A stretch of DNA of 64,000 nucleotides from Nocardia brasiliensis (GTDB lineage: Bacteria > Actinomycetota > Actinomycetes > Mycobacteriales > Mycobacteriaceae): positions 1,488,001 through 1,552,000 of the forward strand of contig NZ_CP046171.1 of assembly GCF_011801125.1 (NCBI RefSeq), read 5' to 3'. How positions within the stretch are numbered: the stretch's first letter is position 1; each line of letters opens with the position of its first letter. The translations under genes were made by a program, and so were the position numbers. This document shows, one piece after another, positions 33,860-42,415 of the stretch. The notes beneath the pieces were generated by a model, which saw only the letters and a program-made list of their open reading frames with translations, was not told the DNA's origin and made no database searches.

Positions 33860-35509
33860 ATGGTCTTACCGGTCTCCGACCCGTTGCCGCCGCAGGTCCG
33901 CATCGGCTCACTGCTGTTCGCGGTGCCACCGGCGGGACGGCGCTGGAGCCCGGCGTTGCGCTCGGCGCTGGCGTTCCTGCTCCCCGCCGCGGTCGTGGTC
34001 GCGCTGGGGTACCCGAGTTACGCGCTGTTCGTATTGTTCGGCGCGCTGGCCGTCATGTACGGGGAGCGCAGGGCCTACCGCCTGCGCGCCGGCGTGGTGC
34101 TCACCGCCGGGCTCGCGCTGCTGGCGTCGTGCGCCGTCGGTGCGCTGCTCGGGGAGGTGCTCTCCGGTGCGCTGGTGGCCGCGCTGCTCACGGTCGCGCT
34201 GCTGACGGCGGTCGCGACGGTCGCGGTCTACGTGATCGACGCGCTGCGGCTCGGCCCGCCCGGAGCGCTGCTGTTCGTGATCGTGTGCGGCGGCTCGATG
34301 ATGGCCACGGAGGCGGGGATTTCGCCCGCGGCGTTGCTGGCTTGCACGGCGTTCGGCGTGGTGGTGTCGGTCCTGGTCTCGATGGCCGGGGTGCTGCGCG
34401 ATCTGCGCAAGCCCGAGCGGGTCGCGGTCGAGGCCGCCGATCAGGCCGTCGACGCCTACTTGGCGGCGCGCGCCACCGGCCGACCGGCCATCGACCTGCG
34501 CCATCAAGCGGGCGGCGCGATCGCGGAGGCTTGGGCCGCGGTCTACGACGCGCGGCTGCCGACCAGAATGCCGGACTCGGCACTGCTGGCCACCTTGGTC
34601 GCGGCCCGCAATCGCCTGGCCGGACCGGCCTACGACGACACCGACGACGTGGTCGTCGATCCGCTCATCTCGTTCGTCCGGCCCGGCGTCGGATTCCGGC
34701 TGCGGCGCTCGCTGTCGTTCGACTCGCACGCGATGATCAGCGCCTACCGGGTCGGGCTCGCCTGCCTGGTCGCCGGTGGGCTCAGCGCGTTGCTCGGCCA
34801 GGATCGCCCGCACTGGGCGGTGTTCACGGCCGTGATGGTGTTGCAGATCGGCCCCGACCGCGTCCGAGGCAAGGTGCGTGGCATCCACCGGTTCGCGGGC
34901 ACGGTCGTCGGGCTGGTGTTCTTCGCAGGCATCCACCAACTCGCACCGACCGGCTATGCCCTGGCCGCGCTGGTAGCTGTGCTGATCTTCGCGATGGAGT
35001 TGTACGTCCCGCGCAACTACGCGATCGCGGCGGTGTTCATCACCCCGATCGCGTTGCTCGCCGTCGGTGCGTCGCCGGACGCGGCGGTCGGGCCGCTGAT
35101 CCGGGATCGGTTCGTGGAGACCGTGCTCGGCGTGGCGGTCGCGATGCTCGCACCGCACGTCGTCACGCCGCGCGCGCACCGGCGCACCTTCTGGTGGATC
35201 GAGACGCGGGTCCGTGCCGCCGCCCATGCCCTGGTCGAGTTGCTGCGCACCGAACCGGCCGGTGCCGACGCGGTGGTTCTGGTCCAGCAGTTGCAGTTCG
35301 AGCTGGTCGGCGTGGCACGGACCGGGCTGGACTCGGTCACCGAGGAACCGGAATGGACCGCCGCGCACTGGCCGGTGCACGCCGCCATCGCCCATCTCGG
35401 CTATGACCTGCTCGCGGCCTGCTGGGCGCTGCCGCCCGGCGCGCTGCTGGACGAGCCCGACTCCTGGGACGCGGCCTTCGACGCGGTGCTGCCGCACGCG
35501 AGCACGTAG
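33860..35509 (+). CDS. FUSC family membrane protein
   Basis: This 549-residue protein has two blocks of hydrophobic helices (residues about 30-160 and 300-420) separated by a soluble region, as in FUSC/aromatic-acid-exporter proteins. The second block contains RPHWAVFTAVMVLQ, near the FUSC consensus. Members export aromatic acids or similar anions. AGGAAG lies upstream of the ATG. It is followed 36 bases later by an SRPBCC protein that has its own promoter. Confidence 0.85.
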   Translation: MVLPVSDPLPPQVRIGSLLFAVPPAGRRWSPALRSALAFLLPAAVVVALGYPSYALFVLFGALAVMYGERRAYRLRAGVVLTAGLALLASCAVGALLGEVLSGALVAALLTVALLTAVATVAVYVIDALRLGPPGALLFVIVCGGSMMATEAGISPAALLACTAFGVVVSVLVSMAGVLRDLRKPERVAVEAADQAVDAYLAARATGRPAIDLRHQAGGAIAEAWAAVYDARLPTRMPDSALLATLVAARNRLAGPAYDDTDDVVVDPLISFVRPGVGFRLRRSLSFDSHAMISAYRVGLACLVAGGLSALLGQDRPHWAVFTAVMVLQIGPDRVRGKVRGIHRFAGTVVGLVFFAGIHQLAPTGYALAALVAVLIFAMELYVPRNYAIAAVFITPIALLAVGASPDAAVGPLIRDRFVETVLGVAVAMLAPHVVTPRAHRRTFWWIETRVRAAAHALVELLRTEPAGADAVVLVQQLQFELVGVARTGLDSVTEEPEWTAAHWPVHAAIAHLGYDLLAACWALPPGALLDEPDSWDAAFDAVLPHAST

Positions 35510-35545
35510 GGCTAGCAGAACAATTAGGCCTGCTAGCGTTCTGGC

Positions 35546-35998
35546 ATGCAGGACAGTGTGACGGTGCGGATGGCCGCGCCCGCCGAAGCCATCTGGGAAC
35601 TGGTCAGCGATATCACCAACACCGGACGGTTCAGTCCGGAGACCTTCGCCGCCGAGTGGCTCGGCGGCGCCACCGGCCCCGCGGTCGGGGTGAAATTCCG
35701 CGGCCACGTCAACCGCAACGGCTGGGGTTTGAAGTACTGGACCGTGTGCCGGATCATCGCCAGCGAGCCGGGTCGCGAGTTCGCGTTCACCGTGCTCGGG
35801 CCCGGCGGTATCGAGATCAACACCTGGACCTACCGCTTCGAACCGGTCGAGGGCGGAACCGACGTCACCGAGTCGTTCCAGTTGCACCCCAGCCCGCCGG
35901 TCCGGCTGTACTGGCTGCTGGCCGGGCGGGCCAGGCGCAAGACGAACATCGAGGGGATGCGGCAGACCCTGGAACGGATCAAGGCCGTCGTCGAGTAG
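35546..35998 (+). CDS. SRPBCC (START/polyketide cyclase-like) protein
   Basis: This 150-residue protein has the SRPBCC start-helix pattern (VTVRMAAPAEAIWELVSDITNTGRFSPE) and a C-terminal helix with ARRKTNIEGMRQTLERIK. Such proteins bind hydrophobic ligands in a helix-grip pocket. TAGCGT at 35534-35539 lies 6 bases before the ATG, with no ribosome site, so the mRNA is probably leaderless. It ends one base before the convergent LCP gene end. Ligand unknown. Confidence 0.82.
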   Translation: MQDSVTVRMAAPAEAIWELVSDITNTGRFSPETFAAEWLGGATGPAVGVKFRGHVNRNGWGLKYWTVCRIIASEPGREFAFTVLGPGGIEINTWTYRFEPVEGGTDVTESFQLHPSPPVRLYWLLAGRARRKTNIEGMRQTLERIKAVVE

Positions 35999-35999
35999 G

Positions 36000-37661
36000 T
36001 CAGTTCACGCAGGGGATCTTGTTGCCGATCGTCGTCGTGACCGGCTTGCCCGCGTCCGGCGCGGGCTCGGCCGGCGTGGTCGTCGTGGTGGTCGGTGTGG
36101 TCGAAGTCGTTGTGTCGGCGGTCAGTTCGGCGGGCATGGTGAAGTCGCCGCCGAGTACCACGAGGATGTGCCCGGCCGCGACGCTCGTCGACGCGGTGGG
36201 GGTCACGCCGCCGAGCGTTTCGCCGAGTTGGGTCGCGTCCGCCTCGGCACCCGCGCCGTAGGTGATCGACGTCGAGACGGCGCCGCCCCCCGTGCTCCGA
36301 TTCCCGACGGTGCCCTCCCGATAGCCACGGGTGGTCAGCGCGGCGGACAGGCCGGCGGCCGCGCCGGACATCGCGCCCGCGTTCTGGATGTCGACCGTGC
36401 TCGTCGGCGGCTGCGCCGCGGTGGTCGGTGGCTGCACCCCGAACGCGGTCCTGACCTCCTTCTTGATGGCCGCCGGGTCGATGATGTTCACGTCCTGACC
36501 GTTGATCGTCTCGTAGCGCAGCACGGGCAACGTTCGGAACTCGATCGCGATCGATCCGGCGGCGCCCAGGTCGCCGGCGAAATCGACCAGGTTCCAGCCG
36601 TCGGAGAGCACCACGTCGCGATGGGCCACGTCCATCAGCGCGGAGAGCTTGCTCAGATTGGTCAGCGTTCCGGAGTCCTTGAGCGACTTGGCCACCGAGG
36701 TGAGAAACGCCTGCTGCCGGTGGGTTCGGTCGAGGTCGCCGTTTTCCAGTCCGTGCCGTTGCCGCACGAACGCCAGCGCGTCCGAACCGTCGAGATGCTG
36801 CGGGCCTGCCGGGAACTTGGCGCCCGAATAGTAGCTGTCGTCCACCGCGTTGTTCAGGCACACGTCGACACCGCCGAGGGCGGTCGCCAAGTCGTAGAAC
36901 CCGGCGAGCGAAATCTCGGCGAACCGGTCGATCGGGACACCGACCAGGTTGCGTACCGTGGACACGATGGACGCGCGGCCTGCCTCGCGGCCCTTGCGTT
37001 CCAGGGTGATCGGGTCCTTCTCGCCCGCCGCGACGAGCTTGTCCTGCGCGGCGGCCTTCTTCAGTCCGTACGCTTCCTTGATCTTGATACGGTCGTAGCC
37101 GGGGATGCCGGTGACGGGCACGTAGTCGTCGCGCGGGATGGAGAACGCGACGATCTTCTTCATATCCGCCGGAATGTGCATCAGGATCAGCGAATTCGCG
37201 TTGTAGCCGCCCTCCTCACCGTCGCCCGCGTGTAACTGGTCGAGGATCTCTTTGGGTAAGTCCTTGCCGTTCAGGTCTTTTCGCGTGTCCAAGCCGATCA
37301 GCAGGATGTTCAGATCGCCGCCGAGCGAGTGCGGCGCGTCCTCGCCGATGGCGTCGGTGCGGGTGAAGCCGTTGTCGAACTCGAGCTTTGCCGACCAGGC
37401 GAATCCGGTGCCGGAGACCACGGCGAGGGCGGTGAGCGCCACGACGGCGCGTACCGCGGTCTTGGCCACCCGGGTCGCGCGCCGTGGTGTCCGCGCTCGG
37501 GAGTCGGGGACGCGTCGCGGTGCCGCTCGGCGCGGCGTCGCCGCCCGCCGATGCCGTGCCCGGCGACCGGGCTCGTCGCCGATCTTGGCGAACTCGACGG
37601 TGTCGTCGTCCATCGCTGCGGCAGGTCCCGTGCCCGGCTTCCTCTTCGGCACTCGCTCCAC
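36000..37661 (-). CDS. LytR-CpsA-Psr (LCP) family ligase with LytR_C domain
   Basis: This 553-residue protein has a basic cytosolic N terminus (about 85 residues, rich in Arg and Ala), one transmembrane helix, an LCP domain (DLNILLIGLDTR, AFSIPRDDYV, ALAFVRQRH with the key Arg residues) and a C-terminal LytR_C domain, then a Thr/Pro-rich tail. LCP proteins attach polymers such as arabinogalactan to peptidoglycan. The GTG at 37661 has GAGG 8 bases upstream; nearby in-frame codons are possible. It is divergent from a small membrane peptide gene. Confidence 0.9.
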   Translation of the reverse strand: MERVPKRKPGTGPAAAMDDDTVEFAKIGDEPGRRARHRRAATPRRAAPRRVPDSRARTPRRATRVAKTAVRAVVALTALAVVSGTGFAWSAKLEFDNGFTRTDAIGEDAPHSLGGDLNILLIGLDTRKDLNGKDLPKEILDQLHAGDGEEGGYNANSLILMHIPADMKKIVAFSIPRDDYVPVTGIPGYDRIKIKEAYGLKKAAAQDKLVAAGEKDPITLERKGREAGRASIVSTVRNLVGVPIDRFAEISLAGFYDLATALGGVDVCLNNAVDDSYYSGAKFPAGPQHLDGSDALAFVRQRHGLENGDLDRTHRQQAFLTSVAKSLKDSGTLTNLSKLSALMDVAHRDVVLSDGWNLVDFAGDLGAAGSIAIEFRTLPVLRYETINGQDVNIIDPAAIKKEVRTAFGVQPPTTAAQPPTSTVDIQNAGAMSGAAAGLSAALTTRGYREGTVGNRSTGGGAVSTSITYGAGAEADATQLGETLGGVTPTASTSVAAGHILVVLGGDFTMPAELTADTTTSTTPTTTTTTPAEPAPDAGKPVTTTIGNKIPCVN

Positions 37662-37822
37662 CGAATCATCCTCGTCGTTGGTTCTACGCACTGTCCCATC
37701 GAGAGTACGGATGTTGCGTCGGCAACGCCTTGGCAATCGTGGTCGCTTATCCCACCTCCACCTCTAGGGACGGTGCGGCAGCTGGTCCAGGCCGCATCGT
37801 GCCGAGGAGGGAGGGGGTGGGT

Positions 37823-37939
37823 GTGGCGAAACATCGCCGGAAAAAGCGAGAGGCTCCGGTCGATTACGGCCTCTTCTTGATGGGAGCCGCCGTAATCGCC
37901 GGAGCACTCGTCTTGGTCCGCTGGGTGCGGGCTAGGTAA
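37823..37939 (+). CDS. 38-residue single-pass membrane peptide
   Basis: A very strong ribosome site (GGAGGGAGGGGG) precedes GTG 37823; GTG 37817 in the same frame is an alternative. The peptide has a basic start (KHRRKKREA) and one hydrophobic helix (YGLFLMGAAVIAGALVLVRW) ending in basic residues. It is divergent from the LCP ligase gene and could be an accessory of the envelope machinery. No family is recognised. Confidence 0.55.
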   Translation: MAKHRRKKREAPVDYGLFLMGAAVIAGALVLVRWVRAR

Positions 37940-38104
37940 CCCCCAGGCGGGGCGTCGACCCACTCGGCGTCCCGCCGCCCAGCATCACCGAAGTGACGAC
38001 CACAACTTTACACGCCCACGTGGGTAGCGTTGCGGCGAAATCGGTGTATAGCCCGTCGACCGGCGGCTCGTCGGGACCGTCGGATCGGCCGTAGGCTCGG
38101 GGCC

Positions 38105-38758
38105 ATGTCTGCTCCTGTTCTTCTTGTGCTCGGCGCCGGTCCTGGTGTCGGATTGGCTGTTGCTCGGCTCTTCGCTCGTGATGGATACGCGGTGGTGTTG
38201 GCCTGTCGGCTGGCCGAAGAGGCGCAGCCGTTGGTGGCGGAGCTGCGTGCGGAAGGTGTCGACGCGGACGGGGTCGGGGTCGACCTGTCCGATCCTGCCG
38301 ACGTGACCCGGGTGGTCGCGGGCGTGGGGGAGCGGCGTGGGCGGATCGACGTGCTGCATTTCAACCCGAGCATGTTCCGGCAGTCCGACCCGCTCCAGTT
38401 GACCGTGCCGGAGTTGATCGAGGACTTCACCATCGGTGCCGCCGCGCTGCTACCCGCCGTGCAGGCGGCGCTGCCGTTCTTCGCCGCGGGCGCGCGGGTG
38501 CTGGTCACCGGGAGCGCCGCGGCGGACAAGCCGTGGAACCAGGCCGCCTCGCTCGGTGTGCAGAAGGCGGCCGTCCGCAACCTGGTCACCAGCCTGGACA
38601 CCACCTTGGCCCCCAAGGGTTTTCGCGCCGTCGCCGTGCAGATCAACGGCGTCCTCGGCGAGGGCGCGTTCACCCGCGACCGCGTCGCCGCCGCCCTGCA
38701 CGCCGCAGCGACGCGCCCGCTGACCGATTGGACACCGCACACGTCGTACGACGGCTGA
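38105..38758 (+). CDS. Atypical short-chain dehydrogenase/reductase lacking the catalytic Tyr
   Basis: This 217-residue Rossmann protein has a GAGPGVG nucleotide site at its N terminus and an SDR-like order of elements, but the YxxxK motif reads LGVQK, so the catalytic Tyr is Leu while Lys is kept. NNAG is replaced by FNPS. It may bind nucleotide without normal reductase activity. TAGGCT at 38092-38097 lies 7 bases before the ATG, so translation may be leaderless. A tandem repeat array follows. Confidence 0.82.
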   Translation: MSAPVLLVLGAGPGVGLAVARLFARDGYAVVLACRLAEEAQPLVAELRAEGVDADGVGVDLSDPADVTRVVAGVGERRGRIDVLHFNPSMFRQSDPLQLTVPELIEDFTIGAAALLPAVQAALPFFAAGARVLVTGSAAADKPWNQAASLGVQKAAVRNLVTSLDTTLAPKGFRAVAVQINGVLGEGAFTRDRVAAALHAAATRPLTDWTPHTSYDG

Positions 38759-38821
38759 CCCGCGCGACATTCAGCGGCCCCGCGCACGAATTCGTCGACC
38801 GATCAGTGCCCGGTAGAACGA

Positions 38822-39082
38822 CCCATGCGCGGCGGAGTGCGGTGTGTGACGGTGGCCACGGTGCGCGGGGGGAATGTTGTTGTGTGGCAGCTGAATCGGT
38901 GTGTGGCGGAAGAGTCGGTGCGCGGCAGCTGGATCGATGCGCGGCGGGAGGTTCGGTGTGCGGCAGCTGGACCGGTGCGCGGCGGGAGGTTCGGTGTGTG
39001 GCAGCTGAGTCGGTGTGTGGCGGGTGAATCGGGGCATGTCAGAAAAATCGTTGCACGGCAGCGGAATTGGTGCGAGGTCGGG
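38822..39082. repeat. 19-bp tandem repeat array (about 13.7 copies)
   Basis: The convergent space between the SDR and the P450 gene is filled by head-to-tail 19-base units with consensus GGTGTGTGGCAGCTGAATC. I can place unit boundaries every 19 bases from 38822 to 39068, plus a partial unit to 39082. Units differ at 2-8 positions, and alternate copies (CAGCTG versus CGGGAGG middles) look like a two-unit higher-order pattern. The unit is not a multiple of three and lies outside genes. It is a minisatellite-like array that could vary in copy number. Confidence 0.8.
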
Positions 39083-39105
39083 TCGGGCGGCTGCCTTCGC
39101 GCGCC

Positions 39106-40356
39106 CTATTCGGGCAGGATTTCGGTGAACCCGATCGGGAGGTGGGCGGGACCGCGGAGGTTCACGTGGTCCCGGTAGGGCGGTGGGTCCGCGAGTAGGC
39201 GGGGTGCGGGCACCCGTCGGGCGAAGCGGGTCAGGGCGACTCGGGCCTCCAAGCGGGCCAGGGGCGCGCCGAGGCAGAAGTGGGCGCCGAGACCGAAGGA
39301 CAGGTGCCGCGACTCCCTGGTGGGGTCGAAGCGGTCGGGATCGGGGTAGACGGCGGGGTCGCGCTGGGCGGCGGCGATGAGCATGACCAGCAGATCCCCA
39401 CGGGCGATGTCGATCCCGCCGACGGTGAACGCGTCGGCGGCGATCCGCGGCATCAACTGCACGGGCGGGTCGAACCGCAGTGTCTCCTCGACGATCCCTT
39501 GCGCCCGTGCGGGATTCGCCCGCAGCGCGGCCAGCTCGTGCGGCCGGCGCAGCAGTGCGAGCAGCGCGTTCGAGATGAGGTTGACCGTGGTCTCGTGTCC
39601 GGCGATGAGTAGCAGCGCGCAGGTGGAGATCAGTTCCTGGTGCGAGAGCATGTCGCCCGCGTCCTCGGCGGCGATGAGCTGGGAGAGCAGGTCGGGCCCC
39701 GGTGTGGCGCGCCGGCGCTCGGTGAGCTTTTCGAAGTAGTCGCTGAGTTCGGTGCCCGCGCGCGTCAATTCGGCAGGGTCGGCCCGGAATTCGGCGGCGC
39801 GCCGGGAGGTAGGGTCCAGCGTGCGGGCCAGCAGCGCGGACCAATGGCTGAGTTGCGCCTCGTCTTCCAGCGGCACGCCGAGCAGCTCGCAGATGACGGT
39901 CACCGGCAGCGGATAGGCGAATTCCGCGACGGCGTCGAATGTGCCTGCCGCCGAACGCTTGTCGAGCAGGTCGTCGACGATTTCGGTGATCCGCGGTTCG
40001 AGCTGCCGCACCACCCGCGGGGTGAACGCCTTCGACACCAGGCGCCGCAGCCGGGTGTGGTCCGGTGGATCGAGGAACAGGAACGACGGCTTCACCTGTT
40101 CGCCAGGCATTTTCGATGCGGTGTAGAGCGGCATGGCGTCCATCTGGAGCGTGGCCAGCGAGCGATCCACGCTCACCCGCGGATCGCGCAGCACCGCGGT
40201 GCAGTCGGCATGGCTGGAGAACACGACGACCGGCGCCGTGCCGATCCGGAACGGCCCGGCCTCGCGAATTCGTGCGAACAGGGGATAGGGGTCCGGCCGG
40301 AGTGCGGGGTCGAGCAGTTGCACGTAATCGGTGCTCGGTTCTTGGGCTGTAGTCAT
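39106..40356 (-). CDS. Cytochrome P450
   Basis: This 416-residue soluble P450 has the I-helix LLIAGHETT, the ExxR motif in EETLR and the heme-binding loop FGLGAHFCLG with the proximal Cys. The size and motifs match actinobacterial CYP107/CYP105-type enzymes, though the family cannot be fixed by eye. No ferredoxin is next to it. ATG 40356 has GGTGGGAG upstream. It is divergent from an HxlR regulator with an inverted repeat between the two starts. Confidence 0.93.
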   Translation of the reverse strand: MTTAQEPSTDYVQLLDPALRPDPYPLFARIREAGPFRIGTAPVVVFSSHADCTAVLRDPRVSVDRSLATLQMDAMPLYTASKMPGEQVKPSFLFLDPPDHTRLRRLVSKAFTPRVVRQLEPRITEIVDDLLDKRSAAGTFDAVAEFAYPLPVTVICELLGVPLEDEAQLSHWSALLARTLDPTSRRAAEFRADPAELTRAGTELSDYFEKLTERRRATPGPDLLSQLIAAEDAGDMLSHQELISTCALLLIAGHETTVNLISNALLALLRRPHELAALRANPARAQGIVEETLRFDPPVQLMPRIAADAFTVGGIDIARGDLLVMLIAAAQRDPAVYPDPDRFDPTRESRHLSFGLGAHFCLGAPLARLEARVALTRFARRVPAPRLLADPPPYRDHVNLRGPAHLPIGFTEILPE

Positions 40357-40415
40357 GGTGCTCCCACCTGATGTGCGGCGCGCCCGGCGCCTGATCACCC
40401 GACGGCGATCGCATG

Positions 40416-40436
40416 GCAGTATTATTGCGATACTGC
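40416..40436. promoter_or_regulatory. Inverted repeat between P450 and HxlR genes
   Basis: GCAGTAT-N7-ATACTGC is a perfect 7-bp inverted repeat, and a related GCAATACC element follows at about 40447. The region is much richer in AT than its surroundings. It is the probable operator of the divergent HxlR regulator and may control the P450 gene. Confidence 0.6.
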
Positions 40437-40478
40437 TAGTAGGAATGCAATACCACCAAGTGTGCGAGGATGTGCCGC

Positions 40479-40949
40479 ATGACCATCCGACGCCCGCCCG
40501 ATGATTCGGTGACCCGCGTCGTCGAGTTGCTCGGCGACCGGTGGACGATCCTGCTCATCGCCGAGGCGTTCTTCGGCGTGCGGCGGTTCAGCGATTTCGC
40601 CCGCAATATCGGCATCACCAACCGCAATCTGCTCACCAGTCGGCTGCGCATGCTGATCGACGCGGAGATCCTCGCCCGCACCGACGAGGGCGGCGGGCGG
40701 GTGGACTATCACCTCACCGCTGCCGGGCGTGAGCTCTATCCGATCATCATGGCCATGATGGCCTGGGGCGATCGGCACCTCACCGACCCGGACGGCCCGC
40801 CGCTGGTGCTCGAGCATCGCACCTGCGGGCACACGCTCACCCCGGTCATGGTGTGCGATCACTGCCGGAACGAACTCGATCCCCGTGACGTCGAGGCGCG
40901 GCCCGGCCCGGGGTTCCACGCCGCGCCCATCACGGAGGCGACCGGCTGA
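40479..40949 (+). CDS. HxlR family transcriptional regulator
   Basis: This 156-residue protein has the HxlR winged helix (LLGDRWTILLIAEAFFG, FSDFARNIGITNRNLLTSRLRML) followed by a C-terminal zinc-like segment with Cys (CGHTLTPVMVCDHC). HxlR proteins sense aldehydes or redox state through Cys. ATG 40479 is preferred over ATG 40470 because GAGG lies 9 bases before it. It is divergent from the P450 gene and ends 3 bases from the convergent decarboxylase end. Confidence 0.92.
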   Translation: MTIRRPPDDSVTRVVELLGDRWTILLIAEAFFGVRRFSDFARNIGITNRNLLTSRLRMLIDAEILARTDEGGGRVDYHLTAAGRELYPIIMAMMAWGDRHLTDPDGPPLVLEHRTCGHTLTPVMVCDHCRNELDPRDVEARPGPGFHAAPITEATG

Positions 40950-40952
40950 GCC

Positions 40953-42344
40953 TCAGTCGAGCGCGCGCGCCGCGGCGGTGATGGCCGCGGCGGCCCGGTC
41001 CACGTCGTCGACGGTGGTCCGCCAGTTGCTGAACGCCGCGCGCAGCGCCGATTGACCCTCGTAAACTGTTGGTGTGACGAAGGTTTCGCCGCCCTCGGCA
41101 ATCGCCTCGGTGAGCGCGGCGATCCGCTGCGGGGTAGCCCGCTCGGCGAGCGTGAAGCAGACGACGTTGAGCCGTACCGGCGCGAGGAGCCGCAGCGAGC
41201 CGTCCGCGGTGAGCAGCCCGGCGAGCCGGTTCGCGCAGGATATGTTGCGCCGCACGATGTCTCGATGGCCTTCGCGGCCGTAGGCGGTCAGTGAGAACCA
41301 GGCGGGCATGGCGCGCAACCGGCGGGAGTTCTCCGGCACCAGGTGCCCGAAATCCGGTGTGCCGGTCGGCGCGGTCAGATACGCGGCGGAGTTCAGGAAG
41401 ACCCGCAGCTGTAGCTCCCGATGTCTGGTGAACTGAACCGCGGCGTCGTAGGGCACATTGAGCCACTTGTGCAGATCGACGCACACCGAATCCGCCTCGG
41501 CCAGTCCGTCGACCAGCTCGGCGTGTTCCTCCGACAGCGCCGCGAACGCGCCGAACGCGCCGTCGACGTGCAGCCAGAACGGATACCGTTGGCGCAGCGC
41601 GGCGATCGCGCGCAGATCGTCGAAATCGACCGTGTTCACCGTGCCCGCGTTGGCCACCACGATGGCGGGATGACCGTCGAGCGCGTCGAGGGCCTCGGCG
41701 AGCCTGCGCACGTCGACGGCCTCGCGGCCCGGCAGGGTCGGGACGTATTTCAGGCTGTCCCTGCCGATTCCGAGCATGGACAGCGATTTGACGATGCTGG
41801 AGTGCGGCGTGCCGGAGAGCACCGAGATCTGGCCGAGCGCCCCGATACCGGCCTGGGCCACCGAGACCCCGAGTCGGTCGCCGAGCCACTCCCTGGCGAT
41901 CGCCAGGCCGACGAAGTTCGACATGGTCGCGCCGCTGACGAAAGCGCCGGTGTGCCCGGCCAATCCGAACAGCTGCCCGATCCAGTCGACCGTCTGACGC
42001 TCGAGTTCGGTCGCCGAGGAGTCCTCGCCCGACATGGCGTTCTGATCGAGCGTCGCGGTGAGCCAGTCGCCCGCGACCGCCGCGGGCGTGGCGCCACCGG
42101 TGACGAAGCCGAAATACCGCGGCCCGGCACTGGCCGAGAACTGTGGCTCCCAGCGTTCCAGGAACGTCTCGAGCGCCGCCCGCAGGCCGTGCCCCTGTTC
42201 CGGAAGTCGCTCCAGCCCAACTTCTTTCGCCGCTCGCGCGACCGGCCGGGTGGCGATGCCGGTCAGCAGCTCGCTCGCCGATTCACGCACCGCCTCGAGC
42301 AGTTCGGGCAGCTCGGCGAGGTCATCGGCCAGTTTCTGATCCAC
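40953..42344 (-). CDS. PLP-dependent amino-acid decarboxylase (group II)
   Basis: This 463-residue enzyme has the PLP Lys in VDLHKWLNVPYD, the HVDGAFG aspartate site and an N-terminal SGEDSSATELERQ region, as in aromatic-amino-acid and glutamate decarboxylase relatives. It should decarboxylate an amino acid in the cytosol; the exact substrate is not clear. The neighbours give no pathway. The start at 42344 matches the family N terminus. Confidence 0.9.
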   Translation of the reverse strand: MDQKLADDLAELPELLEAVRESASELLTGIATRPVARAAKEVGLERLPEQGHGLRAALETFLERWEPQFSASAGPRYFGFVTGGATPAAVAGDWLTATLDQNAMSGEDSSATELERQTVDWIGQLFGLAGHTGAFVSGATMSNFVGLAIAREWLGDRLGVSVAQAGIGALGQISVLSGTPHSSIVKSLSMLGIGRDSLKYVPTLPGREAVDVRRLAEALDALDGHPAIVVANAGTVNTVDFDDLRAIAALRQRYPFWLHVDGAFGAFAALSEEHAELVDGLAEADSVCVDLHKWLNVPYDAAVQFTRHRELQLRVFLNSAAYLTAPTGTPDFGHLVPENSRRLRAMPAWFSLTAYGREGHRDIVRRNISCANRLAGLLTADGSLRLLAPVRLNVVCFTLAERATPQRIAALTEAIAEGGETFVTPTVYEGQSALRAAFSNWRTTVDDVDRAAAAITAAARALD

Positions 42345-42415
42345 GAGTCGACGCTACGAGAAGCCGTCCAGCTTGTCCGGAGCCAGTCGAGAGGTGCTGG
42401 CCTTGCCCGGCCGGG

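Noticed and set aside
38822..39082. CRISPR array
   Set aside because: The 19-bp units are head to tail with no unique spacers, and no cas gene is present.
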